Shown: positions 34,635 through 44,931 of the stretch, piece after piece
Layout of the letters: every line of letters starts with the position of its first letter
Numbering within the stretch: position 1 is the stretch's first letter
Source of the DNA: CAIVVT01 sp963823095
GTDB lineage: Bacteria; Acidobacteriota; Terriglobia; Bryobacterales; Bryobacteraceae
Direction: 5' to 3'
Assembly (NCBI GenBank): GCA_963823095.1
Contig: CAWGKI010000006.1
Location: forward strand, 372,001 to 436,000
Length of the DNA stretch: 64,000 nt
Translations under genes and position numbers: made by a program
The notes under the pieces: model-generated
What the model was told of the DNA's origin: nothing
Database searches by the model: none
The model's input: the letters and a program-made list of their open reading frames with translations, nothing else

Positions 34635-37619
34635 ATGCGGAGAACCCTATTTGCATGCGCGTCACTGCTGTCGCTCGTGCCATCTTCGCTGGCTTTGCCA
34701 CTCGTGCGCGGTCTCGAAGGCTACTCGCGCCGGGTCTGGCAGACCCAGGACGGTCTGCCAGAGGAGACGGTGCAGGCCCTCGCACAAACGCAGGACCGGT
34801 ATCTTTGGATTGGCACCAGCGGCGGACTGGTTCGGTTCGACGGCGAGCAATTCGTCGTCTTCGACCGCGAGAGCGCCCGCGCCTTCCACGAAAATAGCGT
34901 TTTCTGCCTGACCGTCGCGAAAGACGGAAGCCTCTGGATCGGCACGGACGGCGGCGGCGTGGTGCGCTACCGCAACCGCGAGTTCCGCTCGTATTTCACC
35001 GCCGAGGGTCTCACGAACGGATTCGTGCGCGCCATCTACCAGGACGGCAAAGGCGTCGTGTGGGTGGGAACGGACAACGGATTGTTCAGGCTTCAAGGCG
35101 ACGCGATGGTCCGTGTGGACGGTAGAGACGGCGTTCCGGGCATCGCCGTGCATGCGATCGTCGAAGACGGTCGCGGACGGCTCTGGGTCGGGGGATCCAC
35201 GCTCCTGATGTTGTATGAGGGGAGCGCCGTGGAATATAGATTCCAGGGTGAACTGAGCGCCAACCGGATCAAGACGCTCTTCGAAACTCGCCAGGGCACC
35301 CTTTGGGCCGGGACCGTCTCGGGCTTGAAGCGCATCGAACGCAACGCCCTGGATGAACCGGTTGGCTCGGCCGCTGTGCAGGGGATCGACAGGACAATCC
35401 GGGTTCTGCGGGAGGACGACGAGGGTTCGCTTTGGATCGGCACCATCGACCACGGTATTTTCCGCTACCGCAATGGCCGGTTGACGCGTCTCACGGAACC
35501 CGGAGATCTGCCCAGCAACTCAGTTCTGTCGTGGCTGGAAGACGCGGAGCGGAATATGTGGATTGGCACGCAGACCGGAATGCTATGCCTGAGCAAGACC
35601 GCCTTGAGTATGGTGGCGCTGCCGGGGTCCGCCGATTCCGACATGCGCACGGTGTATCAGGATCGCGACGGCAGCGTGTGGGTGGCGAGCACTAATGTGT
35701 TCCGCTTCGACGGAAAGGCCGCGATCCCGTACCATTTCCCCGGTCTGCCGGATAGCATTCATATCCGCAATGTCCTGCGCGACCGCTCCGGTGCGATGTG
35801 GGTGGGAACCGACGGGCACGGCCTCTTCCGGATTGCCGGCAAGCGGGTCGAGCACTACACGACCGAGCAAGGTCTGATCAACAATTTCATCCGCGTCATG
35901 CTGGAAGCGCGCGACGGCAGCCTGTGGATCGGCACGGATGAGGGCTTGAGCCACCGCGTACCGGGGGGCTTCAAGAACTACAACGTCGCGGAAGGCTTGA
36001 GCTACTTCAGCACCCGCGCGCTGCTCGAAGATCGCCAGGGCGACTTGTGGATTGGCACCGACCGCGGAGTGAGCCGGATGCACGCCGGCTCCTTTCTGCG
36101 CGATGCCGTAATCGATCGCCTGCGGGGCGAGAAAGTCTGGGCGATTCATGAGGACCAGCAGGGCGGACTCTGGCTCGGCACGCGCGGCGGCGGACTCTAC
36201 CGCTGGAAGCAGGGCAAGCTCAGCGTATTCAGCACACGGGAAGGTCTCGCCAGCAACAGCATTTATCACATCCTGGAGGACCGCAACGGCACTTTCTGGA
36301 TGAGCGGCCCGAACGGAATCTCGTCCGTGAGCCGCGCAGACCTGGATAGGCTGGCGGATGAGCCTTCCTACCGCCCCGCCGTGACGCTTTACGGCGTCTC
36401 GGACGGGATGGCGACCACGCAAATGCACGGCGGTACGCAACCAGCCGGATGCCTCACCTCGCGGGGAGAGGTCTGGTTCCCGAGCAACAAGGGCCCCGTC
36501 AGGATCCTGACAGAACGGGCCGTCGCAAACAACTGGCCGCCCCCCGCGGTTGTCGAGCGGGTAGTGGCCGAAGGGCGCGAAGTGCCGTTGACGGACCGGC
36601 TGGTCTTGCCTCCAGGCAACGGCAAACTGGAGATTCACTACGGGGCGATTCGACTGCGCTCCCAGGAGCGCGTGCGCTTCAAATACCGGCTCGACAACTT
36701 CGATTCGGATTGGACCGAGCCGCTCGAGCGCCACGTCGCCTATTACACGAACCTGCCTCCGGGCGAATACCGGTTCCGGGTGAAGGCTTTCGAGATGAAC
36801 GCGCCGGAGCAGGCGTCCGAGGCCTCCGTAGGGATAGAGTGGCGTCCTTACTTCTATCGCACTGCGTGGTTCATCACCCTCTCCTCGGTGCTTTTGATGG
36901 CAGCGGCCTGGGGTGCGTACAAGTCCTATTTGCGACAGATCCACGCGCGTTACGAGGGGATTCTGGAAGAGCGCAGCCGCGTGGCCCGGGAGATGCACGA
37001 TACGCTGATCCAGGGCTGCGGTGGCGTCTCGGCGTTGCTCGAAGCCTGCTCCACGCTTGGGGATTCGAAGCCGGACACAAGCAAGGAACTGCTGGACTGT
37101 GCGCGCGCGCAGATCCGCGCGACCATCGACGAGACTCGGCGAGCCGTTTGGAATCTCCGGCAAATCCCGGTCACTACCGGCGGAATCGGTTCGATGCTGT
37201 TCGAGATTGCGCAGCACGCCAGCCTGGAGTCACGGATCCCAGTGCAGTGCGAGATCGAAGGCAAGCCGCGGGCGCTCGATCCCGATGTCGAACGCGACCT
37301 CGTGATGGTTGCGCGCGAGGCGATCCACAACGCCGTACACCACGCGCAACCCCAGAACGTTCACCTGCGCTTGAGATTCGAGCGCAGAAGAATGAGCATG
37401 GTTGTCACAGACGACGGCCGCGGCTTCGATCCGGTCGGAGTGGCGTCGTTCGCCAGGGATCATTACGGCCTGGTCGGAATGCGGGAAAGAGTCGAGGGTC
37501 TGGGCGGAAGGTTTCGAGTGAAGAGCAGTCCCGGGAAGGGAACGCAGATCGAAGTCGTGGTTCCGGTGAGGAAGACGGCGGAAACCACCTCCAAGGAGCC
37601 GGCGAGTGGAACGGCTTGA
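34635..37619 (+). CDS. Beta-propeller sensor histidine kinase (Reg_prop, Y_Y_Y, HisKA_3)
   Basis: 994 residues. After a signal peptide, about 600 residues consist of two-bladed propeller repeats, each with an 'LWIGTDGGG'-type motif (e.g. 'SLWIGTDGGGVVRYRNREF', 'LWIGTDEGLSHRVPGGF'). A Y_Y_Y domain follows ('KYRLDNFDSDWTEPLERHVA'), then one transmembrane helix ('AWFITLSSVLLMAAAWGAY') and a HisKA_3 dimerisation domain with phospho-acceptor H788 ('VAREMHDTLIQG'). The ATPase boxes are 'REAIHNAVHHA' (N) and 'DDGRGFDP' (G1). It senses extracytoplasmic ligands, often glycans, and overlaps its response regulator gene by 14 nt. Confidence 0.93.
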   Translation: MRRTLFACASLLSLVPSSLALPLVRGLEGYSRRVWQTQDGLPEETVQALAQTQDRYLWIGTSGGLVRFDGEQFVVFDRESARAFHENSVFCLTVAKDGSLWIGTDGGGVVRYRNREFRSYFTAEGLTNGFVRAIYQDGKGVVWVGTDNGLFRLQGDAMVRVDGRDGVPGIAVHAIVEDGRGRLWVGGSTLLMLYEGSAVEYRFQGELSANRIKTLFETRQGTLWAGTVSGLKRIERNALDEPVGSAAVQGIDRTIRVLREDDEGSLWIGTIDHGIFRYRNGRLTRLTEPGDLPSNSVLSWLEDAERNMWIGTQTGMLCLSKTALSMVALPGSADSDMRTVYQDRDGSVWVASTNVFRFDGKAAIPYHFPGLPDSIHIRNVLRDRSGAMWVGTDGHGLFRIAGKRVEHYTTEQGLINNFIRVMLEARDGSLWIGTDEGLSHRVPGGFKNYNVAEGLSYFSTRALLEDRQGDLWIGTDRGVSRMHAGSFLRDAVIDRLRGEKVWAIHEDQQGGLWLGTRGGGLYRWKQGKLSVFSTREGLASNSIYHILEDRNGTFWMSGPNGISSVSRADLDRLADEPSYRPAVTLYGVSDGMATTQMHGGTQPAGCLTSRGEVWFPSNKGPVRILTERAVANNWPPPAVVERVVAEGREVPLTDRLVLPPGNGKLEIHYGAIRLRSQERVRFKYRLDNFDSDWTEPLERHVAYYTNLPPGEYRFRVKAFEMNAPEQASEASVGIEWRPYFYRTAWFITLSSVLLMAAAWGAYKSYLRQIHARYEGILEERSRVAREMHDTLIQGCGGVSALLEACSTLGDSKPDTSKELLDCARAQIRATIDETRRAVWNLRQIPVTTGGIGSMLFEIAQHASLESRIPVQCEIEGKPRALDPDVERDLVMVAREAIHNAVHHAQPQNVHLRLRFERRRMSMVVTDDGRGFDPVGVASFARDHYGLVGMRERVEGLGGRFRVKSSPGKGTQIEVVVPVRKTAETTSKEPASGTA

Positions 37620-38241
37620 GAAGATCAAAGTCCTGGTGGTCGACGATCACCCCCTGCTTCGCCTGGGCGTGACGACGATCATCAATGCCCAACGAGACAT
37701 GCAGGTGGTCGGGCAAGCCGGCGCCGCGCCGGAGGCCATCGAACTGCATCGCCGCTTCAAACCGGATCTTACGTTGATGGACCTCCGCATGCCCGGCATG
37801 AGCGGAGTGGACGCTATCCGCGCGATCCGCGAGGACAGTCCACGCGCCCGTTTCGTCGTCCTGACGACGTACGAAGGCGACGAGGATATTCACCAGGCCT
37901 TGGCGGCGGGCGCCTCGGGGTATCTGGTGAAGGGTATGTCGAACGATGCTCTGGTGGACGCGCTGCGTCAGGTCCACGCCGGAGTACGCTGCCTGCCAAC
38001 GCCCGTGATTCGGAGCCTGGAGTCGCGGGCGCCGAACTCGGAACTCAGCCACCGCGAGCGCGAAGTCCTCACGCTCATCGTGCGCGGCAATAGCAACAAG
38101 GAAATCGCCACGGCGCTCGGTATCGCCGAAGCCACCGTGAAGTGTCACGTCAGCGTAGTCCTGGGCCGTCTGGGGGTGAGTGACCGCACCCAGGCCGTGG
38201 TGGCCGCTCTCCACCGCGGCATCGTTCACATCGACGATTAA
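37606..38241 (+). CDS. NarL/FixJ-type response regulator
   Basis: 211 residues from GTG 37606, overlapping the kinase stop by 14 nt. The receiver has D13/D14 ('VVDDHPLL'), phospho-acceptor D59 ('LMDLRMPG'), T87 and K109 ('YLVKG'). The LuxR-type helix-turn-helix spans about 145-205 ('LSHREREVLTLIVRGNSNKE', 'ATVKCHVSVVLGRLGVSDRT'). It is the cognate regulator of the propeller kinase and probably controls the TonB-type receptor that follows and perhaps nearby glycan genes. Confidence 0.93.
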   Translation: MERLEKIKVLVVDDHPLLRLGVTTIINAQRDMQVVGQAGAAPEAIELHRRFKPDLTLMDLRMPGMSGVDAIRAIREDSPRARFVVLTTYEGDEDIHQALAAGASGYLVKGMSNDALVDALRQVHAGVRCLPTPVIRSLESRAPNSELSHREREVLTLIVRGNSNKEIATALGIAEATVKCHVSVVLGRLGVSDRTQAVVAALHRGIVHIDD

Positions 38242-38404
38242 CAAACATTAAGATTGTCGCTCCTACTTTAGTTGGATTGTCCTGCAACTACCCCGTCGTA
38301 GCATCAGGCCATCGCGTTCCACGTAGATGCGGTAAAGATGGCGACATGTGTCTCGCGCGCCGTCTCCGCGAACCAGGGGAATTCGGAAAAGGGAGACTTC
38401 ACTC

Positions 38405-41400
38405 ATGTGCTGTAAAGTAACTCTCTCGACTCCAGGCAAGCTGGCGTTGCTTGCCGCAATGTCGAGTGCCTTGTTTGCACAAGATTATCGTGGACGCGTC
38501 CAGGGGACGGTTACGGACGCGTCGCAAGCCATGGTCGTGGGGGCCACGGTAACTCTCTCCAACATGAACACTGGGGTGAAGGCTGTCCGCCAAACCAGTG
38601 AAAACGGCCACTACCTGTTCGACCTGGTAGAGCCGGGGACCTACTCAATTGCCGTCGAAGCCAAGGGGTTCAGCCGCTATTTGCAGGAGCGTATCGGTCT
38701 GCAAACTCGCGGCGACGTGACGGTGGACGCCGCTCTGAAGACTGGCACGATTCAGGAGACCATCACCGTGGAAGGCAGCGCGGTGTCGGTGCAGTTCAAT
38801 ACCAGCAAGTTGGAGACCACGGTCGACGACGTGCTGACCGAGCGTATGCCGCAGTACAACCGCAGCCCGTTCTTGCTGGCGCAGTTGGATCCCGCCGTCC
38901 TCCCCAGTGTGGGCAACGGCGACTGGAACCCATACAACAGTTGGGGCCCGACCTCTCAAAGCGTCGGCGGAGGCGCGGACCACACCAACGACCTCCAGGT
39001 CGACGGCAGCCCGACCGGAGTCGGCGTAAAGAACAGCTACCAGCCCGTAATGGACTCGGTGCAGGAAGTGAACATCCAGCAGAACTCCATCGACGCGGAG
39101 TTCGGCCACAGCGCCGGTTCCGCCATCACGATGACCACGAAATCCGGCACGAACGATTGGCACGGCCTGGCGTATTACCAGGGCCAATACCCATGGGCCA
39201 ACGCGCTGGAAGATCGCATCAACCGGACCATCAACCTCGATCGCAAAAACATTTATGGCGGCACGCTGGGCAATCCCGTGCTCAAGAACAAGTTGTTCAA
39301 CTTCTTCGCCTTCGAAGGCTGGAAGTACACCCAGCCGGGCAGCTTCATTGAAACCGTTCCGACCGACCTGGAGCGCGCCGGCAATTACTCGCAATCGCTC
39401 AATGGCGCGGGCGGACAGCGAACCTTGTACGACCCGATGTCCACCGTGACCGACGCGAGCGGCAACGTCACACGGACGGCATTCGGGGGCAATATCATCC
39501 CCGCGGCCAGCATCGATCCGATCGCCGCAAAATACACCTCACTGCTGTGGAAGGCCACTGGGCCGGGCATCGACACTCTGCACACCAACAACTACGCGAT
39601 CGCCCTGCCCGTGAGCTACCCGTACAAGAATTTCTCCGATCGCGTGGATTACAACGTCAGCGATAAGCTGCGGATCTACGGACGCCTGGGGATCATCCGG
39701 ACGCCAGCCGCGACGAGCAATCCGACCGGATCGTCCGTCTTCCAGAACGACCGGGGCAGCACGCGGAACGCCACCGAATACACCGGCAACGTGACCTACA
39801 CATTGAGCGCCTCGACGGTGCTGAACGTCCGCGGCGACTACCACAGCTTCGTGGACGCTTCGAACTTCGTCCAGGCCTCCGGCGCTCCGACGTTCTCGTC
39901 GCTCTATCCGAATCAGAGCTTCTACGCTCCGGTGTATGCCGATCCGGGCGTGCCCAAACTGGTGCCTCGCATGTCGATTCTGGCCGCACCCGGGTACAAC
40001 CAGAACGTGCAGATGGGGGCGCAAAACGGCTGGTGGCACCAGACTCCAAATGGAGAAGGCCTGACCGCTCAGGTTTCGCACCAACATGGAGCGCACTACC
40101 TGAAAGCCGGTTTCGAGTGGCGGCTCAGTCAGGTGCTCAGCGCGCTGACAGGCGAGAATCCCGGCTTCGGATTCGATGCCGCACCGACGTCGAGCACTTA
40201 CATCAATCCCTACAGCGGCCCGACGACAACGTCCGGCGACGGCTACGCGACGTTCCTGCTTGGCGCGATCGCAACCACGCCGAACGCGGGCAACCAATAC
40301 TGCTGGGCCTGCGGATCCACCAGCATGCCCGTGAACATCGTTCCCAACACCGAGGACAACTACTACGGCGCTTTTCTGAATGACGATTGGAAAATCAGCC
40401 GCAAACTGACGCTCAATCTCGGTTTGCGCTATGAGCACACCAGTCCCTTCTACGACGCCCAGAACCGCCTGACGGCGCCGCTGAATCTGACCGTCGCGAA
40501 TCCCATCGTCCAGGGAGTGCAGGTGCCCGCGGCGGTGCAACAGTACTACACCGGCGGTTGGACTCTGAACGGCGCGTATCAGTTTGAGAGCGGCAGCATG
40601 CCGATCTGGAACAACACGTGGGGGTCGCTCTCTCCGCGCATCGGCTTTGCTTACAAGCTGAACGACAAGACCTCGCTGCGAGCCGGGTACGGGCGCTACT
40701 ACACACCATGGGAGATGGTGAACAGTTACGGCATGGAGGGGGCCAACTACTATGGATACTCGGTCACATCAGGCGCCCCGAACCTCCTCAACGGTGTGCC
40801 GCAAATGACGTTGTCGAATCCATTCCCGTCCACCTATCCGATCACTCCCGCGACCGGCAAGAGCCTGGGCGCGAACACGGGGCTGGGCGATAGCGTGACC
40901 TTCGTGAATCCTAACCGGCCATTGCAACACAGCGACCGCTACAACTTCTCGCTGCAGCGCGAACTTCCGGGCGGCATCGTTGCCGACGTCACCTACTTCA
41001 TCAACTTCACGAACCAGGCCTGCAACGGCGACTTCACCGGCAACTGCCCCACAACGAAGAATCTGGACATGATGGATCCCAGACTCTACTACCAGTACAA
41101 GGACGCGATTAACCAATCGATCCCGAACCCATTCTATGGATTGAACATGCCTGGTCCGCTGGCGAGTAATCGCACAGTCACCATTGCATCGCTGATGGTT
41201 CCCTATCCGCAATACACAGGCATCAGCCAGATTGACGGGAACATCGGCGCGCTCTCGCACTACCAATCGCTGCAGATCAAACTACAGAAACGGTTCAGCA
41301 AAGGCTACTCCTTCCTTGCGGGATACAACTATCATCGCGAGCAGGATCAGGTGTACTACGACTCCGTCGCTCAGTACCTGAACCATTTCTCCTGGGTGGA

Positions 41401-41920
41401 TGGCGGCACGGCGCGCCAGAGGCTGACGGTCTCGGGGACCTGGGAAATGCCGGTTGGCAAAGGCCGCGCGTTCCTGGGCAGCGCCCCGCGCATCTTGGAT
41501 GCGGTGGTGGGCGGCTGGAACCTGACAGGTCTGGCGACATATCAGTCTGGGGCTCCCATCAAATTTGCCGGCTACAACCTCACCGGCAATCCGGGCGACG
41601 GCAAACCCTCGGGGGCCTATTTCAACCCTGCGGCGGTCGGATATCAGAACCCGCAGGTGGAGCCGAACAGCCCCTGGTTCGTCTCTGGCGTGAATGGCCC
41701 GCATTTCTTCAACCTGGACACCTCCATCGTGAAGGATATGCATGTCACGGAACGGATCAAGTTCTCGCTCCGAATGGACGCATTTAATACGCTGAACAAC
41801 AAGAATCTGGGCGGAGTGAACATCAATCCCGGAGACCCCAGCATCAGCGGAAGAAGCACAAGCCTCTTGAACAACACGTTTGGACGCCAGTTACAGCTTG
41901 GGCTGCGACTATCGTTCTGA
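38405..41920 (+). CDS. TonB-dependent receptor-like outer-membrane protein with carboxypeptidase-regulatory domain
   Basis: 1171 residues from ATG 38405 (GGGAG upstream); an in-frame ATG at 38348 would precede the signal peptide by 19 residues. The signal ends near 'SSALFAQ'. A CarboxypepD_reg module ('GRVQGTVTDASQAMVVGATV', 'GHYLFDLVEPGTYSIAVEAK') precedes a plug-like region ('LPSVGNGDWNPYNSWG') and a long beta-barrel ending 'GRQLQLGLRLSF', with the C-terminal Phe typical of Bam substrates. Such Oar-like proteins are expanded in Acidobacteria and probably import or bind glycans. Located directly after a propeller-type two-component system. Confidence 0.9.
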   Translation: MCCKVTLSTPGKLALLAAMSSALFAQDYRGRVQGTVTDASQAMVVGATVTLSNMNTGVKAVRQTSENGHYLFDLVEPGTYSIAVEAKGFSRYLQERIGLQTRGDVTVDAALKTGTIQETITVEGSAVSVQFNTSKLETTVDDVLTERMPQYNRSPFLLAQLDPAVLPSVGNGDWNPYNSWGPTSQSVGGGADHTNDLQVDGSPTGVGVKNSYQPVMDSVQEVNIQQNSIDAEFGHSAGSAITMTTKSGTNDWHGLAYYQGQYPWANALEDRINRTINLDRKNIYGGTLGNPVLKNKLFNFFAFEGWKYTQPGSFIETVPTDLERAGNYSQSLNGAGGQRTLYDPMSTVTDASGNVTRTAFGGNIIPAASIDPIAAKYTSLLWKATGPGIDTLHTNNYAIALPVSYPYKNFSDRVDYNVSDKLRIYGRLGIIRTPAATSNPTGSSVFQNDRGSTRNATEYTGNVTYTLSASTVLNVRGDYHSFVDASNFVQASGAPTFSSLYPNQSFYAPVYADPGVPKLVPRMSILAAPGYNQNVQMGAQNGWWHQTPNGEGLTAQVSHQHGAHYLKAGFEWRLSQVLSALTGENPGFGFDAAPTSSTYINPYSGPTTTSGDGYATFLLGAIATTPNAGNQYCWACGSTSMPVNIVPNTEDNYYGAFLNDDWKISRKLTLNLGLRYEHTSPFYDAQNRLTAPLNLTVANPIVQGVQVPAAVQQYYTGGWTLNGAYQFESGSMPIWNNTWGSLSPRIGFAYKLNDKTSLRAGYGRYYTPWEMVNSYGMEGANYYGYSVTSGAPNLLNGVPQMTLSNPFPSTYPITPATGKSLGANTGLGDSVTFVNPNRPLQHSDRYNFSLQRELPGGIVADVTYFINFTNQACNGDFTGNCPTTKNLDMMDPRLYYQYKDAINQSIPNPFYGLNMPGPLASNRTVTIASLMVPYPQYTGISQIDGNIGALSHYQSLQIKLQKRFSKGYSFLAGYNYHREQDQVYYDSVAQYLNHFSWVDGGTARQRLTVSGTWEMPVGKGRAFLGSAPRILDAVVGGWNLTGLATYQSGAPIKFAGYNLTGNPGDGKPSGAYFNPAAVGYQNPQVEPNSPWFVSGVNGPHFFNLDTSIVKDMHVTERIKFSLRMDAFNTLNNKNLGGVNINPGDPSISGRSTSLLNNTFGRQLQLGLRLSF

Positions 41921-41945
41921 GCGTCAAGCCAGATTGACCCGATCA

Positions 41946-41987
41946 CCCCCACGGCCTACTTACCACGGGCCGTGGGGGACTTTCTTT
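41946..41987 (+). terminator. Rho-independent terminator of the TonB-type receptor gene
   Basis: A 10-bp perfect stem CCCCCACGGC / GCCGTGGGGG with a 13-nt loop is followed by ACTTTCTTT. It starts 25 bp after the receptor stop and just before the TPR gene, so it should limit read-through into that gene. Confidence 0.8.
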
Positions 41988-42009
41988 GGTAGCATACTCG
42001 ACACAACGC

Positions 42010-44343
42010 ATGCGTTTCGAACCCGCTCCTCGACTGGCGCTCCTCGCGATCCTATTAGCGTTCCGCACAGTCGCACAGGAGCAGACACTGCGCGAGGCGG
42101 CCCGATTGGATGCGGACCACCAATGTGACGCGGCGGAGCGGCTGTATCGGCAGGCTCTGGCTCCGCGCCGAATCCATCGACGGCCCTGTTGAATAACCTG
42201 GGCAATCACTATCTCACATGTGGCGCCCCGGAACAAGGCCCGCTCGAGTTTCGAACGGGTGCTGAAGTTGAACCCCGAGCATGCCAACGCGAATCTGCAA
42301 CTCGCGCGTCTCGCGGTGGCTCGCAAGGAAGCCTCGCAAGCGCTCGCGTATCTCTCCCACGTGAACGCTAGCGATTCCGAGGCTGCGCTGGTGCGGGTCG
42401 AAGCGTTGCAGTTGGCGGGCAAGCGGCAAGCCGCGCTCGACGCCATCAGGGCTTTCACCGGGACGGCGCGAGGCGACCCGCGATTGCTCTTTGCGCTCGG
42501 CATCGCATGCGGACGCATCGGCTTTTACGAGCAGGCGGAGACTGCGTTCAGCGCAGTTCTGGCGAAGGAACCGGAGGACTTCGACGTCCTCTACAACCTG
42601 GGGCTTGCGGCTGCGCGAGCCGGACATAACGATCGCGCGCGCCGCGCCTTCGAGGTCGCGCTGAAGTCGCGGCCCGGCGATGTCAGCGCGCTCCTCGAAC
42701 TCGGGCGGGTAGAGACGAATCTCCAGGATTACGACCGTGCGGTCTACCTGCTTGCTCAAGCCAGAAAGCTGGCTCCGCAACGCCCGGATGTGATGCTTGC
42801 GCTCGCGCGGGCCGCTCAAATGGGCGGATTCTATGGAGATTCGATTCTCGCCTACGACGAGTACTTGAAGCTGCGCCCAGCCGGCGATCCGAGCGACGAC
42901 ATCGTTCGGCGCGACAGGGCTCTTGTAGTCGGGTCGAATCGCACCGACGTGCCAGAAGCGCTGAAGCTGCTCACTCAGTATGTCGAGAAGCACCCCAAGG
43001 ATGCTGTTGGTCTATACGACCTCGCGCTGTTGCTGAACGCCGTGGATCAAGCACAGGCTCTCGACCGCGTGTCAGAGGCTGTGCGCCTGGCTCCCGAGTT
43101 CGAACCTGCGCATTTCGTCCGCGCTTGGTTGCTGCAACAGCTCGGACGCAATGAAGACTCCGTCGCTGAACTTCAGACGGCGCTCCGGCTGAATCCACGC
43201 GACGTACGCGCGCTCGATCTGCTGGGCCTCAATTACTCCAATTTGCAGAAGCCGGCCGAAGCTGAAAAGGCTTTGCGACAGGCCGTCGCGTTGTCCCCGC
43301 AGGACCCTAACGTCCTGTTCCATCTCGCGCGGGCATTGATCGAGCAAAGCCGCACCGCGGAGGCCCAGCCGTTCCTGGAACGCTTCAAGCGAGTCCGCCT
43401 GGAGCCCGCGCGGATGCCGCGACAGGAACCGGGCATCATCGAATCGGCGAGTCTGAGCAGCCCCGAGCGCTCGCGCCGGGTGATTGAGCAATTGCGCCAG
43501 GCAATTCAAGCCAGCCCGAACGATGCCGCGTTGAAGAGCAACCTGGGGAGTGCGTTGTTGGATGCCGGAAAGACCGAGGAGGCGCTTGCAACCTTCCGCG
43601 ACTTGCTGGCCATGAACCCGGGCAGCGAAACATCGCAGACCGCGGGGCTCGCATTGTTGCGGGCGGAACAATATGCGCTGGCGCGCGACTTCCTGCAACG
43701 AGCCGCGTCCGGGAAGCCGTCTGTGCGCCTGGACCTGGCCACTGCGCTCTATTACACAGACGGCCCGCGAGAGGCTCTGGCGATGTTGGATCGGATCGCG
43801 CCCGGTGAAGAAAGGGGCGACGCACTGTTGCTGAAGGCCTCGATTCTGGATGCGGAGGGTCAATCCGATGAAGCGGCCAAGGCTCTTGAAGAGAGCGCGC
43901 GGTATTCCGTTTCGCGGCCTCGTTTGGCACAGCAGACAGCCCTGTTGTTGCTGCGGCACAACCAGAGCCGGAAGGCGTTGGACCTCACGGATCGTGCTTT
44001 GCGGTCGGCCCCTGGAGATGCTGGCCTCGCATTGACGCGAGTGGTTGTGCTGAGTTCGATGAATCGCGGCGCCGAGGCTGCGAGCGCCGTCCGCGAGATC
44101 GAGAACCGCTGGCCTGAGTGGGACCGTCCCTATGTGATCGACGGACTGCTGCTCGAACGCGCGTCGAAGATTGCCCAAGCTAAGCAAAGGATTCAGATCG
44201 CACTTGCGCTGGGCGCACGGGATCCGGCAGCCCAGTGCGCGCTTACACGCATGGCGGCGTCCGGACCAACGGATTCCGCCTGTTCGTGCCAGACCGGGTT
44301 GTACGAAGTCTTCTTCCCCGGCTGCAAGGATATGCACCAATGA
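42010..44343 (+). CDS. Exported tetratricopeptide-repeat protein, compensating frameshifts near N-terminus
   Basis: ATG 42010 opens a signal peptide ('RLALLAILLAFRTVAQ'). The frame hits a stop at 42187, but the segment between about 42163 and 42226 reads well one frame over ('APNPSTALLNNLGNHYLTCG'), then returns to the original frame ('NKARSSFERVLKLNPEHANA') to 44343. One base appears missing, then one extra. The rest holds about 15 TPR units ('AVLAKEPEDFDVLYNLGLAA', 'LRLNPRDVRALDLLGLNYSN') and a Cys-containing tail. A periplasmic scaffold is likely; no partner is known. Confidence 0.75.
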
Positions 44344-44454
44344 TCGTCAAATTGCGCGAATCGGATCCGACTTTCGTTGGATTGACGTCGCAGTCCCGGG
44401 CAGTAAGATCGAGGTGTCTTCTTTGGCTTTGTGCGGTTCGGGAAATCGTTGACG

Positions 44455-44931
44455 ATGCCCAAGCGAAACGGATTACGCGTTATGGTGGCGAGCCCACACG
44501 AAGCCGAGCGGTTCGGCCTCACCATCATGATCGACAACCAACGCGACATGCAGGTGGTTGCTCAGTCCGGTAGCGTCGAAGACACCGCGAAGCTGCTGTT
44601 AAAACATCACCCGGACATCACTCTGATCGACGCTTGCCTGGTCGAGCCGTGCGTGGCCGCGGCTTTCAAAATCCTTCGGCAGGAACAACCGGAATGTCGA
44701 ATCCTCACGCTCGCTATATACGAGGCGGACCAGGTTTTGCAGCGAGCGCTTCAAGCCGGCGCGGACGGCTATATCCTCAAGGGTCTGGCTCACGCCGAGT
44801 TGCTGGAAGCAATCCGCGGCATCTGCCCGGAACATGTGCTGGAAGATGCGCCCGCGCGAGAGCGGGCCGCTCCCGAGCGCCGGACGGCCGTACCGGTTAT
44901 GAGACGACGATCACCTCGTGATCCGCGATAG
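44455..44931 (+). CDS. Degenerate receiver (pseudo-receiver) protein without output domain
   Basis: 158 residues from ATG 44455. It aligns almost position for position with the receiver of the NarL regulator at 37606: 'MIDNQRDMQVVAQSGS' matches 'IINAQRDMQVVGQAGA', and D59 and K109 are kept. The acidic pair D13/D14 is replaced by S13/P14 and T87 by Ala, so Mg-dependent phosphorylation is doubtful. No helix-turn-helix follows; the tail is Arg-rich. The 3' end overlaps the convergent gene by 35 nt. It may be a decoy or protein-interaction module rather than a switch. Confidence 0.72.
   Translation: MPKRNGLRVMVASPHEAERFGLTIMIDNQRDMQVVAQSGSVEDTAKLLLKHHPDITLIDACLVEPCVAAAFKILRQEQPECRILTLAIYEADQVLQRALQAGADGYILKGLAHAELLEAIRGICPEHVLEDAPARERAAPERRTAVPVMRRRSPRDPR

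Noticed and set aside
35583..37217. 544-residue minus-strand open frame
   Set aside because: Antisense of the sensor kinase with low-complexity Arg/Ala composition.
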